Shown here: piece by piece, positions 7,979 through 16,862 of the stretch
Layout of the letters: every line of letters begins with the position of its first letter
Numbering within the stretch: position 1 is the first letter of the stretch
From: Fundidesulfovibrio terrae
Lineage (GTDB): Bacteria > Desulfobacterota > Desulfovibrionia > Desulfovibrionales > Desulfovibrionaceae
Reading direction: 5' to 3'
Assembly (NCBI RefSeq): GCF_022808915.1
Contig: NZ_JAKZFS010000001.1
Coordinates: 1,194,644 to 1,258,643 of the forward strand
DNA: 64,000 nucleotides
Position numbers and translations under genes: made by a program
Notes under the pieces: model-generated
The model's input: only the letters and a program-made list of their open reading frames with translations
The model's database searches: none
Told to the model about the DNA's origin: nothing

Positions 7979-8536
7979 GTGGGCTTTCAGGCCACAGGCA
8001 TTCCAGGACTCTGGCTTTACGCCCCCAAGGTCTTCAAGGACGAACGGGGCTTTTTCATGGAGAGCTACAACCAGGCCGCGTTCGAGGCCCGGGGCATCGA
8101 CATACGTTTCGTGCAGGACAACCACGCATACTCCCGCAACAAGGGCGTGCTGCGCGGGCTGCATTTCCAGTTCCCCCCCAGGGCCCAGACCAAGCTGGTG
8201 CGCGTGACGCGCGGCGAGGTGCTGGACGTGGTGGTGGACCTGCGCGCGGGCTCGCCCACGTACGGGCAGTGGAAGTCCTTCGTGCTCACGGGCGAGAACT
8301 TCCTGCAACTGCTGGTGCCCAAGGGATTCGCCCACGGCTACCTGACGCTGACCCCGGACGTGGAGTTCCTCTATAAGGTGGACGACGTCTACGCCCCGGA
8401 CTGCGACTCCGGAATCATCTGGAACGATCCGGACCTGGGCATCGAGTGGGGCGCGCACGACCCCATCCTCTCGCCCAAGGACGCCCAGCTTGGCCGCTTC
8501 AAGGATTTCAAATCCCCCTTCGTCTACGAAGGCTAA
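7979..8536 (+). CDS. rfbC: dTDP-4-dehydrorhamnose 3,5-epimerase (RmlC)
   Basis: Cupin-fold epimerase of dTDP-rhamnose synthesis, here 185 aa, the normal family length. Signatures are DERGFFMESYN, VQDNHAYSRNKGVLRGLHFQ (with the catalytic His), GEVLDVVVDLRAGSPTYGQW and LLVPKGFAHGYLTL. The GTG at 7979 follows an excellent GGGAGGTGA site (7967-7974). Upstream ATGs in the same frame (e.g. 7931) would add an unrelated tail and lack this site. Its usual partners rmlA, rmlB and rmlD are not in the window. The next gene is manC, so this pair feeds surface-polysaccharide sugar nucleotides. Confidence 0.92.
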   Translation: MGFQATGIPGLWLYAPKVFKDERGFFMESYNQAAFEARGIDIRFVQDNHAYSRNKGVLRGLHFQFPPRAQTKLVRVTRGEVLDVVVDLRAGSPTYGQWKSFVLTGENFLQLLVPKGFAHGYLTLTPDVEFLYKVDDVYAPDCDSGIIWNDPDLGIEWGAHDPILSPKDAQLGRFKDFKSPFVYEG

Positions 8537-8557
8537 CCTCCCGCGAGGCCACGCACC

Positions 8558-10000
8558 ATGACCGCTCCCGACGCTCATAAAAAACAGTTCTCCTCCTGCC
8601 ACGCCGTCATCCTGGCCGGAGGCTCCGGCACCAGGCTCTGGCCCCTGTCGCGCACGCTCCTGCCCAAGCAGCTGCTCTCCCTGGACGGCGGCCAGACGCT
8701 TCTCAAGCGCACCGTGTCGCGCGCCCTGGAGGCCTTTTCCCCCGAGCAGGTATGGGTGGTCACCAACGAGGAGCACGTCTTCGAGGTGCGCGGCCAGTTG
8801 CGCGAGCTCGACCCCACCCTGGAGAAGGGCGCCCTGGCCGAACCCCAGGGGCGCAACACCCTGCCCGCCATCATGCTGGCCCTGGACAAGATCGTGGACC
8901 AGGACCCCGAGGCGTTGGTGGCCGTCTTCCCCTCGGACCACATGATCGAGTCCAACGGGGACTGGCTGGACACCCTGGCCGAGGCCCTGCCCCTGGCCCG
9001 CGACGGCTACCTGGCCACCTTCGGCATCAAGCCCGCCAAGCCCGAGACCGGCTACGGCTACATCCGCAAGGGTGACGCCCTGGGCGGCAACGCCTTTGCC
9101 GTACGCTCCTTCGTGGAGAAGCCCGACTCGGCCACGGCGGAAAGCTATCTGAAGAGCGGCGAGTACTACTGGAACAGCGGCATGTTCGTGTTCTCGGCGA
9201 GTGCCTTCCTGGACGCCGTGCGCCGCTTCCAGCCCGTGTTCTGGGAGTGGTGGGAAAGGCGCAAGGAATCCCCTCTGGGCTGCGGCTACGGCACCATCCC
9301 GGACATCTCCGTGGACTACGCGGTGGTGGAGAAAATGGACCGCCTGGCCGTGGTGGAGGCCCGCTTCGTGTGGGACGACCTGGGCAATTGGGAAGCCATT
9401 TACCGCATGGGCCAGAAGGACGCAGGCGGGAACGCCGTGCAGGGCGACGTCATGGCCCAGGGCTGTTCGGACAACCTGCTCATCTCCCACGGCGGCAAGC
9501 TCGCCTGCGTGGGCGTCGAGAACATGATCGTGGTCCAGACCCGCGACGCCACCCTGGTCTGCCCGCGCAGCGAGTCCCAGCGCGTCAAGGACGTGGTCAT
9601 GGAACTCAAGGAGCAGGGCAGCCAGCTGGTCAACGCCCACGTCACCGTGCGCCGGCCCTGGGGCAGCTACACGGTGCTGGAGGAAGGCCCGCACTACAAG
9701 ATCAAGCGCATCGAGGTTCCGGCCGGGGGCAAGCTCTCGCTCCAGATGCACCATCACCGCTCCGAGCACTGGGTGGTCGTGGCGGGCACGGCCCTGGTGC
9801 AGATCGACGACAAGGAGATGCTGCTCACGGAAAACCAGTCCGTGGACATCCCCAAGACCTCCACCCACCGCCTGTCCAACCCTGGCAAGGTGCCCGTGGA
9901 GATCATCGAGATCCAGACCGGCCCGTACCTGGAGGAGGACGATATCGTCCGCTTCGAGGACGTCTACGGCCGTAACGCCAAGCCCGGCTGCGCCGTCTAG
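8558..10000 (+). CDS. manC: Mannose-1-phosphate guanylyltransferase / mannose-6-phosphate isomerase (ManC/AlgA type)
   Basis: A 480-aa two-domain enzyme making GDP-mannose. The N-terminal nucleotidyltransferase shows LAGGSGTRLWPLSRTLLPKQ at about 19-38. The core FPSDHMIE, VEKPD and WNSGMFVF motifs follow. The C-terminal cupin (about 365-480) carries the metal-binding MHHHRSEHWVVVAGTA segment of the type II phosphomannose isomerase. It lies 21 nt after rfbC, and only 27 nt separate it from the cytochrome gene, so read-through into the redox complex is likely. Confidence 0.94.
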   Translation: MTAPDAHKKQFSSCHAVILAGGSGTRLWPLSRTLLPKQLLSLDGGQTLLKRTVSRALEAFSPEQVWVVTNEEHVFEVRGQLRELDPTLEKGALAEPQGRNTLPAIMLALDKIVDQDPEALVAVFPSDHMIESNGDWLDTLAEALPLARDGYLATFGIKPAKPETGYGYIRKGDALGGNAFAVRSFVEKPDSATAESYLKSGEYYWNSGMFVFSASAFLDAVRRFQPVFWEWWERRKESPLGCGYGTIPDISVDYAVVEKMDRLAVVEARFVWDDLGNWEAIYRMGQKDAGGNAVQGDVMAQGCSDNLLISHGGKLACVGVENMIVVQTRDATLVCPRSESQRVKDVVMELKEQGSQLVNAHVTVRRPWGSYTVLEEGPHYKIKRIEVPAGGKLSLQMHHHRSEHWVVVAGTALVQIDDKEMLLTENQSVDIPKTSTHRLSNPGKVPVEIIEIQTGPYLEEDDIVRFEDVYGRNAKPGCAV

Positions 10001-10027
10001 CGCCGCCTCCGTCGGATTACGGTCGCC

Positions 10028-10567
10028 GTGAGGCTTTGGAAGTGGGTTCTCCCCGGCCTTGCGGCCGGGCTCGCGGCGGCTTGGCTCGGCTACCCCAGGC
10101 TGGCCTGGGTGGCGCTCACCCAACCCATCCGCTTCAGCCATTCGGTCCACGCCAGGCAGGACGTGGCCTGCACCGCCTGCCACGCGAACGCGCCCGGCGG
10201 CGCGTTCAACGGATTTCCTTCGATCGAGGTCTGCGCCGGGTGCCATCCCGATCCCACTGGCGGGCGAAGCGAGGACGAGAAGGAAGCGGACAAGCTGGTG
10301 AGCGAGTACGTCAAGAAGCACAAGGACGTGCCCTGGCTGTCCATGGTCCGCGAGCCCGACCACGTGTATTTCCCCCACGCCCCGCACCTCTCGGGGAAAC
10401 CGGCCGGGTGCGCTTCCTGCCATCCGGACATGGCCCGCGAGGACTATCCCGAACTCAAGCGCAACAGGATATCCGGCTACCTGAGCCGGACCATGCCCAT
10501 GGCCCGCTGCCGGGCCTGCCACCAATCGAGCCGGGCCGCGGACGACTGTGTCGTCTGCCACAGGTAG
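10028..10567 (+). CDS. Membrane-anchored pentaheme cytochrome c (QrcA/ActA-like)
   Basis: A 179-aa c-type cytochrome with one N-terminal hydrophobic segment (about 5-30) as signal anchor, so it faces the periplasm. Five CXXCH heme sites are seen at 48-52, 69-73, 128-132, 161-165 and 174-178. Further histidines (FSHSVH, YFPHAPH) are suited as distal ligands. The pattern resembles the cytochrome subunits of Qrc (hexaheme in Desulfovibrio) and alternative complex III. It probably exchanges electrons with soluble cytochrome c3 and the following Fe-S subunits. The start is GTG at 10028. It is the first gene of a four-gene unit. Confidence 0.85.
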   Translation: MRLWKWVLPGLAAGLAAAWLGYPRLAWVALTQPIRFSHSVHARQDVACTACHANAPGGAFNGFPSIEVCAGCHPDPTGGRSEDEKEADKLVSEYVKKHKDVPWLSMVREPDHVYFPHAPHLSGKPAGCASCHPDMAREDYPELKRNRISGYLSRTMPMARCRACHQSSRAADDCVVCHR

Positions 10568-10571
10568 CTCC

Positions 10572-12887
10572 ATGGGATTCAAGCGCAGGGAGTTCCTCGG
10601 GCTGGCGGCGGGCGTAGCCGTGGGCGCGGCGGCGGGCCCCGCCGCCTGGGAGGCCGCGCGCGACCTCTCCCGCATGAGCCAGGACATGCCCGGGCTGCCT
10701 GGGCTTTCACGTTCCGTGGTCCGCCAGACGACCACCGTCAGCCTTGCCTGCCCATCAGGCATGGGCGTCTCGGTGCTCACCGTGGACGGCAAGCCGATGC
10801 TCGTGCGGGGCAATCCCGGCCATCCCCTGAGTCAGGGCGCGATCACCCCCCCCGCCCAGGCCGAAGCCTACCGCCTGCACGATCCCTCCCGCATCCGGGG
10901 ACCGCTTCTGAAAAACGCTTCGGGGGAGTTCGAGCCCGTGTCCTGGGCCCAAGCCCTGGACACGCTGGCCGAGAGGATTTCGCAGGCCCAGGGGAGCGTG
11001 CTGGCCGTGGGACCGGCCCGGGAAGGCACGCTCACGGACCTGCTGGCCGTCTTCATGGAGCGCTTCGGGCCGGACGGGCATTTCACCATGCCGAGCGAGG
11101 CGGCCGCTGCCCGGGCGGCTGTGGCCCTGATGGGCGGATCGGGGCAGCCGGGATACGACCTGGACAACGCTCCAGGGTTGGTGCTTCTGGGCGCGGACGC
11201 CTTCGAATCCATGCCCGCCTCCCCCCGCTTCCGCAAAGCCTGGTCCGGCCGGGAGGGCGCCTATTCGGCCTTTTTCGGCCCGGTGCGCGGCGCCTCGGCG
11301 TCCCTGTGCCGCCAGTGGCATCCCCTGCCCGCAGGCCAGGAGGCCGCCCTGGCCATGGGGCTGGCCTGGCACCTGGCCGACTTGGGGCGTATCACCGGCA
11401 AGGCTCCGGACCTGGTCGATTTCATCGCCCTGGCGCGAGCCCGATTCGGGCCGGAGGAGATCCGCCGCCTGACCGGTCTGGCTCCCGAGACCATGCGCCG
11501 CGCGGCCTCGGAGGTCGCCTCGGGAGCGCTGCCCGTGCCCGGCTCGCCCTGCGGCGAAGGGCTGGGGCTGGCCCCGATGGTGGCCGGGCTGGCCCTCTCG
11601 GTGATGACCGGGCGGGTGAACAGGCCCGGCGGCATATACCTGAACAAGTCCGGCGGGGAAGGGTGGTCGCCCGCGCTTGAGGTGACGGTCCCGCACGACG
11701 CCCCGACCGTTGCGTCTCAGAAAGCCGCCCCGGCCAAGGCGTCGCCGTCCGAAGCCGTGGCCGCCGGGAGCGGGAGCGCCTGGGACCATCCCGGCCCCTG
11801 GCTGTCCCGGCTCACGCCTGCGATGATCCGGAGCCTGGACCTTTCCGGCCGGTTCAAGGACGTCGCCCTGGGGCTGCGTTCCGCTCCGGATGTGCTCCTG
11901 CTGGTGGAATCCGATCCGGCTGCCTGTCTCCCCGAGGCGCAACTGGCCGCGCGGGCCGTGGGGCAGGCCAGGTTCAAGGCCGCTTTCACCGCGCGCATGA
12001 ACGCCTCGGCGCGCCTGTGCGACCTCATTCTGCCCGCACCCATGCCGCTGGAGCGCTGGGACGACGTCTCAACTCCCTACGGGCTGGCCTTCGCCTGCTA
12101 CGGATTGGCCCGGCCCATCGCGCGGTCCCTGGCCGACGCGCGCCATCCCGGGGACGTCCTCCTGGACATCGCGGAGCGTCTGGGGCGGCCGCTCGGGATA
12201 TCCTCTTTCCGTCAAGCCTTGCGCGAGCGTTCGGCCCGCCTGGAGGCGGGCAAGGGATACGTGGCGCGCTCGGTGCCGCCGTGGAAGGTCCTGGCAGGGG
12301 AGCCGCGCCCCGCGCCCGAGGCCGACCTGTGGCGGGGGCTCCTGGACGGCCAGCTGTGGGTGGCCGCCGGGCACGAAAAGGCCGAGCTCGCCTGTGGAGC
12401 GAAATTCCTGGCCGAGGTCCTGGCCCCTGAGGCCGTGGACCTGGGCGCGCCGCTTGTTCTCGCGCCCCAGGCCAGCCAGCGGACCACGGGTGGGGGGGAC
12501 GGGGTGCTCGTGCAATCCTTGACCGCCCTCGCTCCGCGCTGGATCACGGGAATATTGGACTCGCTCCCCCCCGGACATGGCGGAGCGCCCGCTGGAGCCT
12601 CCGGCAATGCGGTCCGGCCGGGAGTTTCCGTGGCGCGGATCAACGCCGCAACCGCCCTCAAGGCGCGGGTGAAGCCGGGCGACAGGGTGAAGCTCGCAGG
12701 GGCCTTCGGCCACCTGGAGGCCGTGGTGGCTCTGGACGAATCGGTCATGGACGGCCACGCCGCCATGCTTTTGGGCCTTGGTGAGGGAATCGGCGGCAAC
12801 GTCCGGAGCGCCCTGTCCACGCTGCCCGAGCCGGGGACCGGCCTGCAGGCTTGGGCGGGATGCCGGGTCACGGTGGAGCGCCTATGA
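10572..12887 (+). CDS. Molybdopterin-oxidoreductase-family subunit lacking its Fe-S ligands (QrcB/ActB1-like)
   Basis: A 771-aa CISM-superfamily protein. It starts with a twin-arginine-like signal (KRREFLGLAAG, residues 4-14), so it is exported folded. The N-terminal Fe-S site of the family (CX2CX3C...C) is read here as S57, C60, M64, T92, so only one of four ligands remains. The flanking family pattern (VDGKPMLVRGNPGHPLSQG) is intact. Subunits of this kind in Qrc and alternative complex III have lost the proximal cluster, and Mo was not found in QrcB. By analogy this one may be structural or a bare scaffold. The ATG at 10572 places the RR motif at the N-terminus. It ends in ATGA overlap with a tiny ORF at 12884. 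Confidence 0.85.
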   Translation: MGFKRREFLGLAAGVAVGAAAGPAAWEAARDLSRMSQDMPGLPGLSRSVVRQTTTVSLACPSGMGVSVLTVDGKPMLVRGNPGHPLSQGAITPPAQAEAYRLHDPSRIRGPLLKNASGEFEPVSWAQALDTLAERISQAQGSVLAVGPAREGTLTDLLAVFMERFGPDGHFTMPSEAAAARAAVALMGGSGQPGYDLDNAPGLVLLGADAFESMPASPRFRKAWSGREGAYSAFFGPVRGASASLCRQWHPLPAGQEAALAMGLAWHLADLGRITGKAPDLVDFIALARARFGPEEIRRLTGLAPETMRRAASEVASGALPVPGSPCGEGLGLAPMVAGLALSVMTGRVNRPGGIYLNKSGGEGWSPALEVTVPHDAPTVASQKAAPAKASPSEAVAAGSGSAWDHPGPWLSRLTPAMIRSLDLSGRFKDVALGLRSAPDVLLLVESDPAACLPEAQLAARAVGQARFKAAFTARMNASARLCDLILPAPMPLERWDDVSTPYGLAFACYGLARPIARSLADARHPGDVLLDIAERLGRPLGISSFRQALRERSARLEAGKGYVARSVPPWKVLAGEPRPAPEADLWRGLLDGQLWVAAGHEKAELACGAKFLAEVLAPEAVDLGAPLVLAPQASQRTTGGGDGVLVQSLTALAPRWITGILDSLPPGHGGAPAGASGNAVRPGVSVARINAATALKARVKPGDRVKLAGAFGHLEAVVALDESVMDGHAAMLLGLGEGIGGNVRSALSTLPEPGTGLQAWAGCRVTVERL

Positions 12888-12958
12888 GAGCCGCCATGGC
12901 GGGCGCCTGCCGCCTCCAGTATTTTCCAAGCCTGCGCATCAGGGGAGGGCGGACATGA
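12884..12958 (+). CDS. Possible 24-codon ORF linking the two oxidoreductase genes
   Basis: The ATG overlaps the stop of the molybdopterin-family gene (ATGA, 12884-12887). Its own TGA overlaps the start of the 16-Cys ferredoxin gene (ATGA, 12955-12958). The 24-aa product begins MRAAMAG, is basic and has no membrane segment. It could be a coupling ORF that delivers ribosomes to the next gene, or chance. Nothing else supports a functional peptide. Confidence 0.3.
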   Translation: MRAAMAGACRLQYFPSLRIRGGRT

Positions 12959-13605
12959 ACGCCGTGACCTGGGGCATGGTCGTCGACCTGGACCGCTGCA
13001 CCGGCTGCGGGGTCTGCGTCAGCGCCTGCCGTCTGGAGAACAATATTCCTCCCGCCGCAGCGCAGGGCCGACCATCCGACTGGATCACGGTCGAGCCCCG
13101 CGACAACGCCAGGGCATTTCCGGAATCCGAAGCGGTCTTTCTGCCCAAGCCCTGCATGCACTGCGGCAAGCCGCCTTGCGTGAAAGCCTGCCCCGTGGGA
13201 GCCACGGTGAAGAGCGGGCAGGGGGGCATCGTGAGCCAGAACTACGCCCGCTGCATCGGCTGCCGGGCCTGCATGAAGGCCTGCCCCTACGGCGTGCGCC
13301 GCTTCACCTGGACGGATCCGTCCTGGCCGCGCGGACTGGAGGAGGCGCTTACGCCGTATGCCTCGGTGCGGCCCAAGGGCGTAGTGGAGAAGTGCACCTT
13401 GTGCTCGCACCGGCTGCTGCTCTTCGGGGCGCAGGGCTATACGACGGCCTGCGCCGAGGCCTGCCCCACGGGGGCCATCAGGTTCGGGGACGTGGAGAAG
13501 CTGCGCCAGGGGCTGGACGCGTTCGTTCTGCTGCCCAGGGAGACGACAGCGCCACAGGTGTTCTACGTGACCAGGCGGGCCTGGATGCGGGAGAAGCCGG
13601 AATGA
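12955..13605 (+). CDS. Four-cluster ferredoxin-like electron-transfer subunit (DmsB/QrcC family)
   Basis: A 216-aa iron-sulfur subunit with sixteen cysteines in four groups: C15/18/21/25, C67/70/75/79, C100/103/106/110 and C147/150/166/170. This is the classic layout of the DmsB/NrfC/PsrB family carrying four cubane clusters, wiring the catalytic-type subunit to the membrane anchor. It has no signal peptide, so export would be by hitch-hiking on the Tat signal of its partner. The ATG at 12955 has GGGGAGGG upstream; the longer frame to 12778 overlaps the previous gene by 110 nt. The stop overlaps the anchor start (ATGA). Confidence 0.93.
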   Translation: MNAVTWGMVVDLDRCTGCGVCVSACRLENNIPPAAAQGRPSDWITVEPRDNARAFPESEAVFLPKPCMHCGKPPCVKACPVGATVKSGQGGIVSQNYARCIGCRACMKACPYGVRRFTWTDPSWPRGLEEALTPYASVRPKGVVEKCTLCSHRLLLFGAQGYTTACAEACPTGAIRFGDVEKLRQGLDAFVLLPRETTAPQVFYVTRRAWMREKPE

Positions 13606-14516
13606 TCCGCCGTGGTCTGCCTTGGATGGCCGCCCTGGCCCTTGGCGTGCTGGGCTGGTTCGCCATGATGCCGGTCTGGACCCAGGGGCTCGGGCTGTGC
13701 GCCCTGGACGGCGACGGACAGCCCGGCCTGTGGCTGGCGGCGGCCAAGATGGCGTTGGCACTAGGGGGAGGCTTCTTCATCCTCAGGGGGCTTGTCGCGC
13801 TGGACAAGGACTCGGTTTTCACGTCCGCCTTGCCGCGCAGCCATGCTTTCGGGATGGGGTTGTACGTGGCAGCCCTGATCCTAGCGCTGGCCATGGCAGG
13901 TCAGCCGCTCAGATCCTGGTTTCTTCTGGAGTTGAGCCGAAATAATCCAACGCACCCGCTGGTATGGATCGGTTGCTCTTTCGTGGCATGTCTTGCGACT
14001 CTTCTTACGGGGGGCGGGGCGAGAGGCTTCCTTCGCCGCACGGCGGCCGCAATAGGGTGCTTGGCGTTTCTGCTTCTGGCGTCGCAGCTTGGCGGCCTGG
14101 GTTCAATGGCGGCTGTTCTGGGCGGGGTGTCCTTCCATGCGTTGACAAGCCGGGGCGTTATTCCCCTGGCGGCCAGGTGGAAGCTCCTGCGGTCGGCGGG
14201 CTATCTTGGTGCGCTGGTGGTTTTGATGTCCTCAGGCTCCCAGGTGCAGAAAGCTGTCTGTGCGGGAGTTTTGGGAGTGGTGCTTCTTGTTGCGCTTGGG
14301 TGGAAGCACAAGCCCCGGTTCGTGCCCTGGGCCGAGGCCGCTTGTTGCCTGGGAGTGGTGGCGATCAACCTCCCCGTGGCCAACGAACGCCTTATGGCCC
14401 CCACCGCGCAGGATTGGCTGGTCCTGGCCTTCGCCCTGGGATGCGGATTTTTCGCAGCCATGATCAGGTGTTGCGTGAAATGCTCGCCTCAGGCCGCGCC
14501 GGACGACCCGAAATAA
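13602..14516 (+). CDS. Polytopic membrane anchor of the CISM complex (DmsC-like length)
   Basis: A 304-aa very hydrophobic protein with roughly eight to ten membrane segments and a short Cys-containing tail (RCCVKC). The position after the ferredoxin subunit and the ATGA overlap mark it as the quinone-interacting anchor. Its length fits DmsC-type anchors (about 290 aa, 8 TM) rather than the longer NrfD/QrcD type (about 400 aa, 10 TM). I could not find a sequence signature by eye to decide. Codon use between about 13900 and 14300 looks less GC-biased than the neighbouring genes. Confidence 0.72.
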   Translation: MIRRGLPWMAALALGVLGWFAMMPVWTQGLGLCALDGDGQPGLWLAAAKMALALGGGFFILRGLVALDKDSVFTSALPRSHAFGMGLYVAALILALAMAGQPLRSWFLLELSRNNPTHPLVWIGCSFVACLATLLTGGGARGFLRRTAAAIGCLAFLLLASQLGGLGSMAAVLGGVSFHALTSRGVIPLAARWKLLRSAGYLGALVVLMSSGSQVQKAVCAGVLGVVLLVALGWKHKPRFVPWAEAACCLGVVAINLPVANERLMAPTAQDWLVLAFALGCGFFAAMIRCCVKCSPQAAPDDPK

Positions 14517-14539
14517 TTCGACGAATTCATTTCCGGCGC

Positions 14540-14568
14540 TTGACAAGGACGCATTCCTCTGTCAGTTA
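14540..14568 (+). promoter_or_regulatory. Candidate promoter of the tRNA-tuf-rpl-rpo transcription unit
   Basis: A perfect TTGACA (14540-14545), a 17-nt spacer and a weak -10 (CAGTTA, 14563-14568) lie between the anchor gene and the first tRNA. A leader hairpin follows at 14591-14621 (AAGGGACTTT with AAAGTCCTT). The -35 and spacing are similar to those proposed for the str operon at 29420. Confidence 0.5.
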
Positions 14569-14662
14569 GCCCGTCGCTCTTTGAGTTTGGAAGGGACTTT
14601 CCGAAAGGGCAAAAAGTCCTTGCGTTACCCTGCAGTTTGGGCTAATCCTCCCCGTCTTGGCG

Positions 14663-14738
14663 GCTGGCGTAGCTCAACTGGTAGAGCAGCTGATTTGTAA
14701 TCAGCAGGTTGCGGGTTCAAGTCCCTTCGCCAGCTCCA
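14663..14738 (+). tRNA. tRNA-Thr (anticodon TGT)
   Basis: The 76-nt cloverleaf has acceptor GCTGGCG paired with CGCCAGC, the D-arm AGCTCAACTGGTAGAGC, and anticodon loop TTTGTAA giving TGT. The T-arm contains GGTTCAAGTCC. Discriminator T and an encoded CCA (14736-14738) complete it. It is the first gene of the tRNA-tuf unit. Confidence 0.97.
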
Positions 14739-14748
14739 GGGAAAATTT

Positions 14749-14834
14749 GGTGGGGTTCCCGAGTGGCCAAAGGGAACAGACTGTAAATCTGTCGGCGTCA
14801 GCCTTCGGTGGTTCAAATCCACCCCCCACCACCA
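14749..14834 (+). tRNA. tRNA-Tyr (anticodon GTA)
   Basis: An 86-nt class II tRNA with a long variable arm. Acceptor GGTGGGG pairs with CCCCACC, and the anticodon stem-loop CAGACTGTAAATCTG gives GTA. The T-arm GGTTCAAATCC is followed by discriminator A and encoded CCA. Confidence 0.97.
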
Positions 14835-14893
14835 CTTGATACGAGAATGAAGCGCAGGAGATGGGAGACCGTCGTTCGGACTGCGGATAAGAC

Positions 14894-14970
14894 GCGGGAA
14901 TAGCTCAATTGGCTAGAGCATCAGCCTTCCAAGCTGAGGGTTGCGGGTTCGAGTCCCGTTTCCCGCTCCA
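14894..14970 (+). tRNA. tRNA-Gly (anticodon TCC)
   Basis: The 77-nt cloverleaf has acceptor GCGGGAA with TTCCCGC, anticodon loop CTTCCAA giving TCC, and T-arm GGTTCGAGTCC. Discriminator T and CCA are encoded. Confidence 0.97.
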
Positions 14971-15004
14971 CGTCGCATCCCACCGGCCTCGCTTCTTGAA
15001 GAAG

Positions 15005-15080
<76 letters not shown>

Positions 15081-15145
15081 TAAATTTTTCTTATAAAACA
15101 ACTGGCGGCAGCCACACACTGAACGACCATTTGAGGGGGATTACC

Positions 15146-16339
<1,194 letters not shown>

Positions 16340-16342
16340 CAT

Positions 16343-16492
16343 ATGCGCTTGAACATCATCTTGCAGTGCACCGAGTGCAAGCGCAAGAACTACGCGACCG
16401 AGAAGAACAAGAAGAATACGACCGGCCGCCTCGAAGTGAAGAAGTATTGTCCCTGGGACAAGAAGCACACCGTTCACCGCGAAGCGAAATAA
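16343..16492 (+). CDS. rpmG: 50S ribosomal protein L33
   Basis: A 49-aa protein of the large subunit. The N-terminal pair C9-X2-C12 and C36 of the zinc-binding form are present, but the fourth ligand position is D39 (YCPWDKKH). The ribbon is therefore a partial C+ type. The ATG lies 3 nt after the tuf stop; GGAG at the end of tuf can serve as its ribosome site. It is followed by tRNA-Trp and secE, the usual order in this block. Confidence 0.95.
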   Translation: MRLNIILQCTECKRKNYATEKNKKNTTGRLEVKKYCPWDKKHTVHREAK

Positions 16493-16508
16493 CCGGGTTG
16501 TATAACGC

Positions 16509-16584
16509 AGGGCAGTAGCTCCAACGGCAGAGCATCGGACTCCAAATCCGAGGGTTGTGGGTTCGAATCCCTCCTGCCCTGCCA
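16509..16584 (+). tRNA. tRNA-Trp (anticodon CCA)
   Basis: The 76-nt cloverleaf has acceptor AGGGCAG with CTGCCCT and anticodon stem-loop CGGACTCCAAATCCG giving CCA. The T-arm GGTTCGAATCC is followed by discriminator G and encoded CCA. It is embedded between rpmG and secE, as in many bacteria. Confidence 0.97.
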
Positions 16585-16604
16585 TATTTCTGGTAGGCAC
16601 ACAC

Positions 16605-16862
16605 ATGGCCACGAAGAAGGGAAAATCCGGCGAAGCGGCGGAGATTGAAGTCTCCGCCGCCTCCTCGGTCAAGGGCAAGGTCGAGGAACTCAAAGAGTTC
16701 TTCGAACTGTCCAAGGTGGAGATCAAGAAGGTCACCTGGCCCACCCGCAAGGAGACCATGGTAACCTCGGTGGCCGTGGTCGTCCTGGTGGTCGTGATGA
16801 CCATATTCCTGGGCGTCGTGGACCTTGGGCTTTCCAAACTGATCGAGTTCGTCCTGTCATGA
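16605..16862 (+). CDS. secE: Preprotein translocase subunit SecE
   Basis: An 85-aa single-span membrane protein that clamps SecY in the Sec translocon. A charged N-terminus is followed by an amphipathic helix (about 27-45, ELSKVEIKKVTWPTRKE, the family signature). One TM segment (about 52-75) follows. The ATG at 16605 lies 20 nt past tRNA-Trp. The stop overlaps the nusG start (ATGA). Confidence 0.95.
   Translation: MATKKGKSGEAAEIEVSAASSVKGKVEELKEFFELSKVEIKKVTWPTRKETMVTSVAVVVLVVVMTIFLGVVDLGLSKLIEFVLS

Noticed and set aside
7952-10813. 953-codon minus-strand frame opposite rfbC, manC and the cytochrome gene
   Set aside because: It spans three well-supported plus-strand genes and their gaps, and reads like the shadow of GC-rich codons.
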